A stretch of DNA of 62,496 nucleotides from CAZGUH01 sp964529005 (GTDB taxonomy: Bacteria > Actinomycetota > Acidimicrobiia > Acidimicrobiales > Ilumatobacteraceae): positions 1 to 62,496 of the forward strand of contig CAZGUH010000024.1 of assembly GCA_964529005.1 (NCBI GenBank), in the 5' to 3' direction. How positions within the stretch are numbered: position 1 is the first letter of the stretch; every line of letters starts with the position of its first letter. Positions 25,251 to 33,984 of the stretch are shown in pieces. The notes below the pieces were generated by a model, which saw only the letters and a list, made by a program, of their open reading frames with translations, made no database searches and was not told the origin of the DNA. The translations under genes and the position numbers were made by a program.

Positions 25251-26645
25251 TCCACTTGGGGTGACGTACGTCACCCAGGCCTGGTGGCCGCCGAGCAGGT
25301 CGGACACGTCGCTGAACCCGATCCGGCGCAGGGCGCTGGCTGCGATGCTGGACCGGTAACCGCTGGCGCAGTACACGACGGTCGGGACCGCGGGGTCCAG
25401 TTCTCCTGCCCGCCGGAGCAGCTCGGCGAGCTGGATGTGCACCGCGCCGCGCACCATCCCGTCCGCCACCTCGCCAGGGCCGCGGACGTCGACGATCTGG
25501 AGCGCCGCCAGCGTGCCGCGCCGCTCTTCGAGCTGGTCGGCGGTGAGCCGGGACGCCGGCACGACCACGTCCGGGCGCTCGCTGAACGCCGCTTCCAGGT
25601 TGTCGAGGGCCCCGACCACGGTGTCGAAGCCGATGCGCGAGAGCCTCACCCGGGCCTCGTTGGCCAGGCCCGCGGGGGTGACGAGGACGATCGGGTCGCC
25701 GGCGACGACGACGTCGCCGGCGTACTCTGCGAAGCGGCCGCCGAGCCCGACGTTGATCGAGCCGACGAGGTGCCCGTTGGCGAACTCCGACGGATCACGG
25801 CCGTCGATCACCACCGCGCCTGCCGCCTGCGCGGCGAGGACGCCGGCGACGTCGAGGAGCTCGACGCCCTCGGCCTCACGCAGCGTCGTGTGCGCGGCGC
25901 GGTTGCGATGCGACGCGAACCCGAAGTACAGCGGCGCCGCGGACTGGCCCTGGGTCACGACGTCGACGAACGCATCCTCGGTCATCGGCGCGAGCGCGTA
26001 GTTCGTGCGCCGCTGCTCGCCGATGGTCGAGCTGGTCTCCGTCGACAGGTTCTTGCCGCACGCCGAGCCGGCGCCGTGCGCCGGGAACACCCGGGTCGCA
26101 TCAGGCAGGGTCAGCAGCTTGCCGTGCAGCGAGCGGTACAGCGCTCGGGCGAGCTCGTCGGCGGTGATGCCGCCCACGTCGTCGGACGACAGCAGGTCCG
26201 GGCGGCCGACGTCGCCGATGAACATCGTGTCGCCGGTGAGCACGCCGTACGGCTCTCCGCCGCCCGGCCGCTCGTACACGACAATGCTGATCGACTCGGG
26301 AGTGTGTCCCGGCGTCTCGCGGATCTCGAGCTCGACCTCGCCGAGACTCAGCCGCGTGCCGTCGACGAGTGGCTCGATCGGGAACTCCGTGCGGCCCGCC
26401 GCGGCGGCGCCGTAGGAGATCACGGCGCCGGTCGCCTCTGCCAGCTCGAGGTGCCCGGAGAGGAAGTCGGCGTGGAAGTGCGTCTCGATGACGCGCTCGA
26501 TGCGCAGGTTCGCGGCGCGGGCATCGCGGAGATAGCCGGACACGTCGCGCTGCGGATCGACGACCACCGCACGCCCGGTCGTCTCGTCACCGATCAGGTA
26601 CGAGGAGTGCGACAAGCAGCTCAGGTAGTACTGCTCGAAAATCAC
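25248..26645 (-). CDS. MBL-fold hydrolase fused to two rhodanese domains (persulfide-dioxygenase-like)
   Basis: The 465-residue protein has an N-terminal metallo-beta-lactamase domain (residues 1-240) with the metal motif THFHADFLSGH and TGDTMFIGDVGRPDL, GHTPESIS and FPAHGAGSACGKNL. Two rhodanese domains follow. The last (about 365-465) has an active-site Cys loop, VVYCASGYRSS. The first (about 265-355) has VTPAGLANEA at that place and so lacks the Cys. This layout is found in ETHE1/BlhA-like enzymes that oxidise glutathione or other persulfides; that activity is inferred. It lies 24 bases downstream of the enoyl-CoA hydratase gene on the same strand. Confidence 0.9.
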   Translation of the reverse strand: MIFEQYYLSCLSHSSYLIGDETTGRAVVVDPQRDVSGYLRDARAANLRIERVIETHFHADFLSGHLELAEATGAVISYGAAAAGRTEFPIEPLVDGTRLSLGEVELEIRETPGHTPESISIVVYERPGGGEPYGVLTGDTMFIGDVGRPDLLSSDDVGGITADELARALYRSLHGKLLTLPDATRVFPAHGAGSACGKNLSTETSSTIGEQRRTNYALAPMTEDAFVDVVTQGQSAAPLYFGFASHRNRAAHTTLREAEGVELLDVAGVLAAQAAGAVVIDGRDPSEFANGHLVGSINVGLGGRFAEYAGDVVVAGDPIVLVTPAGLANEARVRLSRIGFDTVVGALDNLEAAFSERPDVVVPASRLTADQLEERRGTLAALQIVDVRGPGEVADGMVRGAVHIQLAELLRRAGELDPAVPTVVYCASGYRSSIAASALRRIGFSDVSDLLGGHQAWVTYVTPSG

Positions 26646-26669
26646 CGAGCGTAGGTTGCCACACCGCGA

Positions 26670-27329
26670 TCACGTGCCGAGCACGAGCTTCTTGGTGCGC
26701 GCGAACGCGCGCCGATTCACGCCGTCGCGCAGGCGGCGGGCGACGCCGACGGCGGTGTCGACCAGCGTGTCGGCAGGCGCGACCTCGTCGAGGAACCCCC
26801 ACTCGACGGCGGCCGCCGGGGTGAGGACCTCGGCCAACGCGGTCGCGCGCAGGAAGAACCGGCGCTCGAGCCGGGCGCTGGCGTACTGAACCGCGTAGTC
26901 CGGCAGCGACAGGCCGATCGAGGTCTCGGTGAGGCCGATCTTGAACGAGTCGTCTGCCGGCCCGACCCGGTACGCGCAGGTCAGCAGGACCAGCGCGCCG
27001 CCGGCGATCGCGTGGCCGGTGCACGCAGCGACGACCGGCGCCGGGGTCGCAGCGAGCGCGCCGAGCAGACGCTCCAGCCTCCTGCCGATCTGGATGGCGT
27101 CCTCGGGGTCGTCGCTGCGGGCCGCCTTGAGGTCGAGCCCTGCGCTGAACATGCCCGGTCGACCAGCGAGGACGATCGCGCCGGCCGTCTCCGCTGCCGC
27201 CGCGACCGTCTGCTCCAGGACGTCCATCGTGGCGATCGACAGCGCGTTGACCTTGCCGTCGTCCAACGTGACGACGGCGATGCCGTCCTCATCGCGCAGC
27301 GAGACAGGGGTGGTCGCGTGGTCGGCCAC
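26670..27329 (-). CDS. Enoyl-CoA hydratase/isomerase family protein
   Basis: A 219-residue crotonase-fold protein with the oxyanion-hole segments GRPGMFSAGLDLK and GHAIAGGALVLLTC. At the usual second catalytic place it has LTETSIGLSLPDY, so one hydratase Glu (TE) is present but the family consensus is altered. It is shorter than typical (about 255). The GTG at 27329 has a strong GAGGAG seven bases upstream, preferred over an ATG at 27356. It probably leads an operon with the MBL/rhodanese gene. Confidence 0.88.
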   Translation of the reverse strand: MADHATTPVSLRDEDGIAVVTLDDGKVNALSIATMDVLEQTVAAAAETAGAIVLAGRPGMFSAGLDLKAARSDDPEDAIQIGRRLERLLGALAATPAPVVAACTGHAIAGGALVLLTCAYRVGPADDSFKIGLTETSIGLSLPDYAVQYASARLERRFFLRATALAEVLTPAAAVEWGFLDEVAPADTLVDTAVGVARRLRDGVNRRAFARTKKLVLGT

Positions 27330-27453
27330 GTCGTTTCTCCTCGGATCTGGCGCCATGGGGCGCGCCGCTCGCCGGCGATTGTTCCGGACCCGCCGCCGCC
27401 GGCACGAACCCGGTGGCCGGTTTTCGCGGGTTCAGGGCGCGAGGATCGTAGGG

Positions 27454-28419
27454 ATGACGCCGCCCGCCTCGCCTCCGCCGACGTGCCCCGCGTGCGGCAG
27501 CCCGATCGACGAGAGCGCCGTCTTCTGCGCGACGTGCGGTCTCCTGCTGGCAGCCGGAGAACGGTCTCGCGCCACGGCGCAGGCAGACGGGAACAGCGAC
27601 CCGGCTCCGATCCCGCCGCCGCCTCCTGCCGGCCCTCTCACACGCCCGGCCGTGCCGCCCCCTCCCGCTGGGCCGCTCACCGAGGCCGACCTTCCGCCGA
27701 CGACCACGATGACGCCGGTCGGACCGCCGACGGAGATCATGCCCACGCCCCAGTGGGACGGCGGCGCGGCGTCGGATCGTCCGTCCAGCCGCCCGCCGTG
27801 GTGGCTGCTGGGGGTTGCGGCGCTCCTGCTCGTCGCGATCGTGGCGGGCATCGTGGCGATCGCCAACACCGGTGACGACGACACGTCGGACGACACCCTG
27901 CCCTCGACGGTCCCCCCCAGCAGCACGCCGGCGGCGCCCGCCACGACCGCGGCGACGCCCACCAGCGTCTCGTCTTCGACCAGCACCGCCCCGACCAGCA
28001 CGACCGCGACGACGTCCGTCGCGCCGACGACGACGGCGCCGCCGACGACCGCCGGCCTGACGACCACGCTGGCGCCGGGCGCGGTGCCCGGCGACCTCGG
28101 CCTCGCCGGCCGTCCGATGCGCAAGCCGGCGTGCGACGGGTCGTTCATCACGGTGCTGGCCTCGGCCGTCGGTGTGGAGACCGCCAAGGTGGGAGTCCCC
28201 CAGGCGCTGGACGAGTTCGGCGGCAACTACCTGCGCACCGATCAGGCGTGCTCCTCGCTGCGCCAGTCGGTCGACGGCAACCCGATCTACGTCGTGTACC
28301 ACGGACCGTTCGTCACGAGCGACGAGGCGTGCGCGGCGCGTGCCGTCGGCCACGGCGACGCGTACGTGCGCCAGCTGTCGTCGACCGCGGGCAGCGACCA
28401 CATCGTCAACTGCGACTGA
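27454..28419 (+). CDS. Zinc-ribbon, single-pass membrane protein with SPOR-like external domain
   Basis: The 321-residue protein begins with a zinc ribbon (Cys11, Cys14, Cys25, Cys28), followed by a Pro-rich cytosolic stretch and a membrane segment at about 115-135 (PPWWLLGVAALLLVAIVAG). A Thr/Ser/Pro linker runs to about 205. The C-terminal 100 residues (CDGSFITVLASA, YLRTDQACSSLR, IYVVYHGPF) look like a SPOR-type fold, known in other proteins for binding denuded glycan strands. The cell-wall role is inference. The ATG at 27454 was chosen because the zinc ribbon begins there; the frame is open but non-protein-like upstream. Confidence 0.8.
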   Translation: MTPPASPPPTCPACGSPIDESAVFCATCGLLLAAGERSRATAQADGNSDPAPIPPPPPAGPLTRPAVPPPPAGPLTEADLPPTTTMTPVGPPTEIMPTPQWDGGAASDRPSSRPPWWLLGVAALLLVAIVAGIVAIANTGDDDTSDDTLPSTVPPSSTPAAPATTAATPTSVSSSTSTAPTSTTATTSVAPTTTAPPTTAGLTTTLAPGAVPGDLGLAGRPMRKPACDGSFITVLASAVGVETAKVGVPQALDEFGGNYLRTDQACSSLRQSVDGNPIYVVYHGPFVTSDEACAARAVGHGDAYVRQLSSTAGSDHIVNCD

Positions 28420-28747
28420 GCGGGGTGGGACCGACCGGGTCCTCAGCGTCACGACAACGACCGACGCGCCACGTCGGGCGCGGCGGGCGAACGGGGGCGC
28501 GTTGATGCCGATCCGGCTCGTGCGGGTACCGAGAAGTGTGTGCCCGCCGGCCGACGACCGTCCCCGTCCCGAAACGGGCTCGTTCTCGACACCGAGCGGC
28601 ACGGCGGCGGGTTTTCGAGCGCAAGCGGACTGCACGATGTCATCACGGAAGGACAATTGATCAGTTCGTTGGAGATGTCATGGACACTTGGACGTCAAAA
28701 CGACGGTATCAACCACCAAATGCTCGTCGCGTGGTTAGGATCGGCTC
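28420..28747. other. Intergenic region before the 2-oxoacid dehydrogenase operon
   Basis: These 328 bases hold no convincing gene; the short frames crossing it are Arg-rich shadows. The last 120 bases are clearly richer in A/T than the surroundings, contain the near-palindrome AATTGATCAGTT, and probably hold the operon promoter. I could not fix a -35/-10 pair. Confidence 0.5.
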
Positions 28748-29797
28748 ATGACCGGCCACGTGGTCGACGACGATGCGACCTGGTTCGCGACCGCAGCTGA
28801 CTCCGACGGGGGGCGCGACACCGTCGACGGCGCCACCTACCTCGACGCCATCCGCTTCGCGCTCGAGGACGAGATGGCGGCGGACGACAAGGTGGTGCTG
28901 CTCGGCGAGGACATCGGCGTCATGGGCGGAGCGTTCCGCGTGACGAAAGGCCTGCACGAACGGTTCGGCGACGACCGTGTGATCGATACGCCGATCTCCG
29001 AGACCGCCATCGTCGGAGCGGGCATCGGCTTGGCGATCTCCGGGTGGCATCCGATCGTCGAGCTCCAGTTCGCCGACTTCATCTCGTGCGCCTACGACCA
29101 GCTGGTCACGGAGGCGGCCAAGCTTCATTACCGGTTCGGCATCGCCGTTCCGCTGGTCGTGCGATCGCCGTCGGGTGGAGGCGTGGGCGCCGGCCCGTTC
29201 CACTCGCAGAACCCTGAGGGAATCTTCGCCCACGTGCCGGGCCTGAAGGTCGTCTGTCCCGGCGACGTGCAGGACGCCTACGACCTGCTGCGCGCCGCCG
29301 TGCGCGATCCGAACCCCGTGCTCTACTTCGAGCACAAGGCGCTGTACCGGGCGCTGCGGGGTCCGCTGGTCCGCAACCACGGCGCCTACGACGCCGAGCG
29401 GGCTGCGGTGCGCCGTGCTGGCGCCGACGTCACCGTCATCACGTACGGGGGCATGCTCCGCCGCTGTCTCGACGCCGCCGACGCGCTCGCCGCGCGTGGC
29501 ATCGACGCCGAGGTCGTCGATCTGCGATCGGTGTTCCCGCTCGACACCGCGACCGTGCTCGAGTCGGTGCGCGCCACCGGGCGGGCGGTCGTCGTCCACG
29601 AGGACACGCTGTCGTCGGGCGTGGGCGCCGAGATCGCCGCCCGGCTCGCGGACGCCCTGTTCTTCGATCTCGACGCGCCGATCCGCCGCGTCGCCGCCCC
29701 CGACACGCCGGTTCCGTACGCTCGGCCGCTCGAGGACGCGTTCGTCCCGTCGCTCGCCGTGATCGAGCACGCCATCGAGGAGACCGCCCGATGCTGA
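28748..29797 (+). CDS. 2-oxoacid dehydrogenase E1 component, beta subunit
   Basis: The 349-residue protein is an E1-beta of the pyruvate/branched-chain type: YLDAIRFALEDEMAADDKVVLLGEDIG, DTPISETAIVGAGIGLAISG, QFADFISCAYDQL, and RSPSGGGVGAGPFHSQNPEG. It pairs with the alpha subunit encoded next to form the thiamine-diphosphate decarboxylase. The operon order is beta-alpha-E2, reversed from the usual alpha-beta. Residues 1-25 are a short extra leader. The branched-chain keto acid substrate is likely but not proven. Confidence 0.93.
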   Translation: MTGHVVDDDATWFATAADSDGGRDTVDGATYLDAIRFALEDEMAADDKVVLLGEDIGVMGGAFRVTKGLHERFGDDRVIDTPISETAIVGAGIGLAISGWHPIVELQFADFISCAYDQLVTEAAKLHYRFGIAVPLVVRSPSGGGVGAGPFHSQNPEGIFAHVPGLKVVCPGDVQDAYDLLRAAVRDPNPVLYFEHKALYRALRGPLVRNHGAYDAERAAVRRAGADVTVITYGGMLRRCLDAADALAARGIDAEVVDLRSVFPLDTATVLESVRATGRAVVVHEDTLSSGVGAEIAARLADALFFDLDAPIRRVAAPDTPVPYARPLEDAFVPSLAVIEHAIEETARC

Positions 29798-30786
29798 TGT
29801 CGCACGACGCTGCCGTCACCGACTCGTTCGGCACCGAGCAGCTGATCACCATGTATCGCTGGATGGCGCTCTCGCGCGCGATCGAAGATCGCCTCCACCG
29901 CATGCACGGGCAGGGGCTCCTGCGCGGCCGCCTGATCTCCGGGCGTGGCCAGGAGGCGATCCCTGTCGGCGCAGCGCTCGCCCTCCGGCCCGGCGACATC
30001 GTCGCCCCGGTGCACCGTGACCTCGGCGCCCACCTGGTCCGTGGCACGCCTCCGGTCGCGATCTTCCGTCATTACCTCGGCCGCGCGACGGGCCCGTCGG
30101 CCGGCCGCGACGGGGACATCCACATGGGCGAGTGGCAGCGCGGCGTGTTCCCGATGGTGTCGCACCTGCCGGACTCGTGGCCCATCGTGTGCGGCATCGC
30201 GATGGGCTTCCGCCTCGGGCACGAGGACAAGGTGGCGATGGCGTTCTGCGGCGACGGGGCCACGTCGACGGGCACGTGGCACGAGTCGATGAACTTCGCG
30301 GCCGTGTTCGAGCTCCGTGTGGTGTTCATCGTCGAGAACAACCAGTACGCCTACTCGACGCCGGTGTCGCGCCAGTACCGAGTACGCCAGCTCGTCGACC
30401 GTGCCGCGGCCTACGGCATGAGAGGCGTGCGCGTCGACGGCAACGACGTCGTCGCGGTGCACCAGGCGGTGAACGACGCGGTCGCGGAGGCGCGCGCCGG
30501 CCTGGGGCCGACGATGATCGAGGCGGTCACGATGCGCATGGACGGGCATGCGGTGCACGACGCGGCCGAATACGTCCCCGTCGAGCTGATGGCCGAATGG
30601 AAGCAGCGCGACCCCATCGTCGCCCTGCGCGCACGGCTGGCGGCCATCGGCGTGAGCGACGCAGCGCTCGCCGCGATCGACGCCGAGATCGCCGGGCAGA
30701 TCTCCGAAGCCGTGCGCGAGGCGAGCTCCGACCCGGAGCCGGAGCCGGGGAAGGAAGAAGCGGCCGTCTACGCGCCGTCCCGTTGA
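29791..30786 (+). CDS. 2-oxoacid dehydrogenase E1 component, alpha subunit
   Basis: A 331-residue E1-alpha with the thiamine-diphosphate motif GDGATSTGTWHESMNFA ... ENNQYA and the phosphorylation-loop-like STPVSRQYRV region. It also has SGRGQEAIPVGAALAL and HRDLGAHLVRG. The start overlaps the beta-subunit stop; ATGs at 29791 and 29797 are both possible. It acts with E1-beta and the E2 encoded just downstream. Confidence 0.93.
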   Translation: MLMSHDAAVTDSFGTEQLITMYRWMALSRAIEDRLHRMHGQGLLRGRLISGRGQEAIPVGAALALRPGDIVAPVHRDLGAHLVRGTPPVAIFRHYLGRATGPSAGRDGDIHMGEWQRGVFPMVSHLPDSWPIVCGIAMGFRLGHEDKVAMAFCGDGATSTGTWHESMNFAAVFELRVVFIVENNQYAYSTPVSRQYRVRQLVDRAAAYGMRGVRVDGNDVVAVHQAVNDAVAEARAGLGPTMIEAVTMRMDGHAVHDAAEYVPVELMAEWKQRDPIVALRARLAAIGVSDAALAAIDAEIAGQISEAVREASSDPEPEPGKEEAAVYAPSR

Positions 30787-30794
30787 GAAGTGCC

Positions 30795-32057
30795 GTGATC
30801 GACATCACCATGCCCCAGCTCGGCGAGACGGTCGTCGAGGGAACCATCACGCGCTGGCACAAGCGACCGGGCGACTCCGTCTTGGAGGACGAGCCGCTCT
30901 TCGACGTCTCCACCGACAAGATCGACACGGAGGTGGGCGCGCCCGCGTCGGGAACGCTCACGGAGATCATCGTCGGCGAAGGGCAGACCGTCGACGTCGG
31001 CACGTTGCTCGCCCGGATCGGCGACGCCGGCGAGCCCGTCGCGGCGCCCGCCACCGCGCCGACGGCAGCACGCGATGCGGCGCCGGCACGTGACGCGGCG
31101 CCGGTCACCGCGGCTGTCACCGCGCCGCCGGGCCCACGTGATGCGGCGCCAGCGTCCGCACCCGACGCGGCGCCTGCCGACGGGTCGACGGGCCGCCGGC
31201 ATCTGTTCTCGCCGTCGGTGCGGCGCCTGCTCGATGTCAGCGGGCTGGACCCACGTTCGATCACCGGGACTGGTCGAGGCGGTCGTGTCACCCGGCGCGA
31301 TGTCGAGCGGGCGTTGATGAGCGCGCCGGCCGCGCCCGCTCGCCCGGCCCCGCGCGTCGACGTCCCGGAGACCCGGCACACGGTCGTCCCGTTCTCCGGC
31401 ATCCGCCGCCGTACGGCCGAGCACATGATCCGCTCGCGCGCGACCTCGGCGCACGCCCTGGTCTCCATCGAGCTCGACTACGAGAACGTCGACGCGGTGC
31501 GCGCCGGCGCCGGCCTGACGTACCTGCCGTTCCTCGCTCGTGCCGTCGTCGAGGCGCTGACCGCGTTCCCGCACCTCAACGCGTCGGTCGGCGACGACGA
31601 GCTGATCGTCCACCACGACATCAACCTCGGCATCGCCGTCGACCTCGACTTCGACGGACTCGTCGTGCCCGTCGTGCACGAGGCCGATGCGCTCCGGCTG
31701 CGGGCTCTCGGTCGGCGCATCGCCGAGCGCGCCGAGGCCGCCCGCGCCAAGCGGCTGCGCCCCGACGACCTGGCGGGCGGCACGTTCACGATCACCAACG
31801 TCGGCTCCTACGGCACGATGCTGTCGATCCCGATCATCAACCAGCCGCAGGTCGCGATCCTCTCGACCGACGGGATCAAGCGCAAGCCGGTGGTCGTCGA
31901 GATGGCCGACGGGTCGGAGGCGATCGCCATCCACCCGGTCGGCAACATCGCCCTGTCGTGGGATCACCGAGCCGTCGACGGAGCGTACGCGGCGGCGTTC
32001 GTGCACCGGGTCAAGCAGGTGATCGAGACCACGGACTGGACGGCGGAGCTCGCCTGA
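30795..32057 (+). CDS. Dihydrolipoamide acyltransferase E2 component
   Basis: The 420-residue protein has one lipoyl domain with the modified Lys in STDKID (about Lys42), then an Ala/Pro linker with repeated RDAAP units, a peripheral-subunit-binding domain near 137-172 (FSPSVRRLLDVSGLD), and the catalytic domain ending in the active-site SWDHRAVDGAYAA (His about 391). GTG at 30795 (MIDITMPQLGETV) is chosen as start; a TTG overlapping the E1-alpha stop at 30783 is an alternative. No E3 (dihydrolipoamide dehydrogenase) gene is nearby, so E3 must come from elsewhere. A hairpin follows five bases after the stop. Confidence 0.94.
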   Translation: MIDITMPQLGETVVEGTITRWHKRPGDSVLEDEPLFDVSTDKIDTEVGAPASGTLTEIIVGEGQTVDVGTLLARIGDAGEPVAAPATAPTAARDAAPARDAAPVTAAVTAPPGPRDAAPASAPDAAPADGSTGRRHLFSPSVRRLLDVSGLDPRSITGTGRGGRVTRRDVERALMSAPAAPARPAPRVDVPETRHTVVPFSGIRRRTAEHMIRSRATSAHALVSIELDYENVDAVRAGAGLTYLPFLARAVVEALTAFPHLNASVGDDELIVHHDINLGIAVDLDFDGLVVPVVHEADALRLRALGRRIAERAEAARAKRLRPDDLAGGTFTITNVGSYGTMLSIPIINQPQVAILSTDGIKRKPVVVEMADGSEAIAIHPVGNIALSWDHRAVDGAYAAAFVHRVKQVIETTDWTAELA

Positions 32058-32061
32058 CACC

Positions 32062-32080
32062 GCGACGTTCCCGACGTCGC
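32062..32080 (+). terminator. Hairpin terminator after E2 gene
   Basis: GCGACGT (32062-32068) and ACGTCGC (32074-32080) form a perfect 7-base stem with a 5-base loop, starting five bases after the E2 stop codon. A direct repeat of GCGACGTTCC extends past it. Confidence 0.45.
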
Positions 32081-32190
32081 GACGTTCCGACACCGCGCGT
32101 CCCCGGCATCGCGGCCATTGTGAGAGACTGTTCGACGGCCTTCCCAAGCGAGGCGGTTCTCGCAAGGCCCGGAGAGGCGGTGTCCGGCAG

Positions 32191-32460
32191 ATGTCGGAAG
32201 CGGTGTTGTGGCTCGTCGAGGTGTGCTATCTCCACGAGGTGGAGGCGGCGTCGCAGCTGCGCGTGGCGATCGAGCAGATCGGCGGCGTGATGTTCGACAA
32301 CGACGGGCAGACGGCGGTGGCCGTCACGGTCGCCGCCAGCTCCGCTGCGGCCGCACGCACCAAGGTCGTTCGTCAACTTTCGGAAACCGGGGTCACGTCC
32401 GTCACGGTCCGCCGCGCCGTCTCGCGCTCGTCGTCCGCGACGCCTCCGGTCCACCGCTAG
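32191..32460 (+). CDS. Small hypothetical protein
   Basis: I do not recognise this 89-residue product. The first 75 residues alternate hydrophobic strands and an amphipathic helix (LWLVEVCYLHEVEAASQLRV, TAVAVTVAASSAAAARTKVV, GVTSVTVRRAV), which could be a small alpha/beta ferredoxin-like fold. The last 15 residues are Ser/Arg-rich. A GGAGAGG stretch lies about 14 bases before the ATG. It stands alone between the E2 gene and the next operon. Confidence 0.5.
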   Translation: MSEAVLWLVEVCYLHEVEAASQLRVAIEQIGGVMFDNDGQTAVAVTVAASSAAAARTKVVRQLSETGVTSVTVRRAVSRSSSATPPVHR

Positions 32461-32654
32461 CTTCGCTCACGATCTCGGCGGCAGATGCGAGCCGTGACGC
32501 GGCGCGTCCATTGTTCGCGCTCGGTCGGCGTGGGTGATTCGCCCCATTCCATGAGTGTGGGCGTTCCGTCACGATCACCCCGCTGGACCCCGACGACGCC
32601 TCGGTGAGGGTCGCGGGATCGACCGGCATCGAACACGCGAAAGGAATCAGGCTC

Positions 32655-33110
32655 ATGGGTATCACTGCCAAGCAGAGGGCGATGACGGCTCTCCACGCCA
32701 TCACCTCGCTGTCCCACGCAGACGCGATCACCGCGATCAAGAGGGCTGCCGGCGCGGTCAAGGGTGGCGGTGCAAGCCTGCTCACGACCGGAGTGGCCAA
32801 CATCGGCGCGCAGGTCAACATCATGCGCGAGCAGAACAACACGCTGAAGTTCTCGCTCACATCCGGAAAGCAGCTCGTCGAGCTGTGCACGTTCACTGCG
32901 GAGGTGAAGGACGACGGCGGCAAGCGTACGGTGCGCGTCGGCGGTCTCGACACGTACAAGACGCAGCAGCGGAAGCTGTGGTTCCTGATCCCGGTCGGGC
33001 CGAAGCAGATCTACGGCATGGCGCCGTACAAGAAGTTCCTGGACGCCGTCGCGGCCGAACTCACAACCTCCGACCCCAACGCGAGCATCACGATCGCGCA
33101 GCCGGAGTGA
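32655..33110 (+). CDS. Hypothetical protein, first gene of a three-gene operon
   Basis: The 151-residue product matches no family I know. It has an N-terminal helical part (ITAKQRAMTALHAITSLSHA, DAITAIKRAAGAVKGGG) and a strand-rich C-terminal half (NTLKFSLTSGKQLVELCTF, KRTVRVGGLDTYKTQQRKLW, FLIPVGPKQIYGMAPYKKFL). No signal peptide or membrane segment is seen. AAGGA lies nine bases before the ATG at 32655. Its TGA overlaps the ATG of a 48-residue membrane protein by one base. Confidence 0.75.
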   Translation: MGITAKQRAMTALHAITSLSHADAITAIKRAAGAVKGGGASLLTTGVANIGAQVNIMREQNNTLKFSLTSGKQLVELCTFTAEVKDDGGKRTVRVGGLDTYKTQQRKLWFLIPVGPKQIYGMAPYKKFLDAVAAELTTSDPNASITIAQPE

Positions 33111-33256
33111 TGGGCACGGTCGCCGGCATCGTCATCGGCGTGCTGCTCGTCGCGGCAGTCGCCTGGGGTCAATACGGCGCGATCTTCTCCCGCCAGTACC
33201 ATCGCGGCGATCCGGGCGTGCGTGACGACAACCATGCGGAGGCTGGACACACGTGA
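33110..33256 (+). CDS. Small single-pass membrane protein (48 aa)
   Basis: The product has one hydrophobic segment (TVAGIVIGVLLVAAVAWG, about residues 3-20) followed by a polar tail with charged residues. The ATG overlaps the upstream stop (TGATG), and the following lipoprotein gene overlaps its own stop (GTGA). Tight coupling on both sides argues that it is real despite its size. Function is unknown. Confidence 0.65.
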   Translation: MGTVAGIVIGVLLVAAVAWGQYGAIFSRQYHRGDPGVRDDNHAEAGHT

Positions 33257-33984
33257 TCGGTTCACACACATCTCGGCGGAGCCGGTACGAGCTTCGCTCC
33301 CGTCGGCGGGCTGCCAGCAGCGTCGGGCCGCTGATCGTCGCAGCGCTGGCGCTCGGGGCGTGCGGAGGGGACGGAGGAGAACGGGATCCGTTCGAAGCCG
33401 CGGTGCAGAGTGCTCCCCACGCAAACCTGGACGCCCCCACGACCACGGTGTCACCGCCCGTGACCGATCGGGTGAACGTCGTGACGGTGACCTCACTCAT
33501 GTCGGGCCAGCGGGTCACGTGCCGCATCGGTGAGGGAGGCGGGCCCGTGCTGTCGTACGGCCTTGCCGACATCGAGACGCCGTCATGGTTCTCCTCCGCC
33601 GAGGGCGCCGTCATTCCGGGTGACTTCGCCATCGACCCGTTGATGTCCATGGTCGCCGCCAATCCCCAGCGTGCGATCAAGTCTGCTGCGCTGACGGATG
33701 CGGCCGAGGCCATCGGCGGCAACCTCGGTCAGGTGGTCGACGCCGCCGGTTATCACGAAGCGGGCGGGTGCATCCTCGGCGCCGCGTCCATCTTCTCGAG
33801 GTCGGCTCCGACCGGTCGCGACCTGGCGTTCCGGCAGACCTACGTGGCGCTGAAGGCGGGCGACGCGTACGCACGCGCTGCAGACAGCGATCTCGCCCGC
33901 GAGTGGTACTCGTACGCCGCGACGCACCCGGGCGGCGATCCCAGCGCCCGCTACTACGCAGATCAGGCAGCGAGCAAGCTGTGA
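33253..33984 (+). CDS. Putative lipoprotein, third gene of the unknown operon
   Basis: A 243-residue protein with a long Arg-rich leader, a hydrophobic core and a lipobox LALGACGG (acylated Cys at residue 37). The next 25 residues are low-complexity Pro/Thr linker, and the rest forms an Ala-rich helical domain (IKSAALTDAAEAIGGNLGQV, GRDLAFRQTYVALKAGDAYA, LAREWYSYAATHPGG) reminiscent of tetratricopeptide-like helices. No named family is recognised. The GTG at 33253 overlaps the upstream stop by four bases. Confidence 0.75.
   Translation: MIGSHTSRRSRYELRSRRRAASSVGPLIVAALALGACGGDGGERDPFEAAVQSAPHANLDAPTTTVSPPVTDRVNVVTVTSLMSGQRVTCRIGEGGGPVLSYGLADIETPSWFSSAEGAVIPGDFAIDPLMSMVAANPQRAIKSAALTDAAEAIGGNLGQVVDAAGYHEAGGCILGAASIFSRSAPTGRDLAFRQTYVALKAGDAYARAADSDLAREWYSYAATHPGGDPSARYYADQAASKL

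Noticed and set aside
28536..28800. Short frames of about 71 and 86 codons before the E1-beta gene
   Set aside because: They cross the start of a clear gene in another frame, lack ribosome sites and have no recognisable features.
32208..32537. An overlapping plus-strand frame across the 89-residue small gene
   Set aside because: Arg-rich and without strand/helix pattern; the 32191 frame is more protein-like and starts with an ATG.
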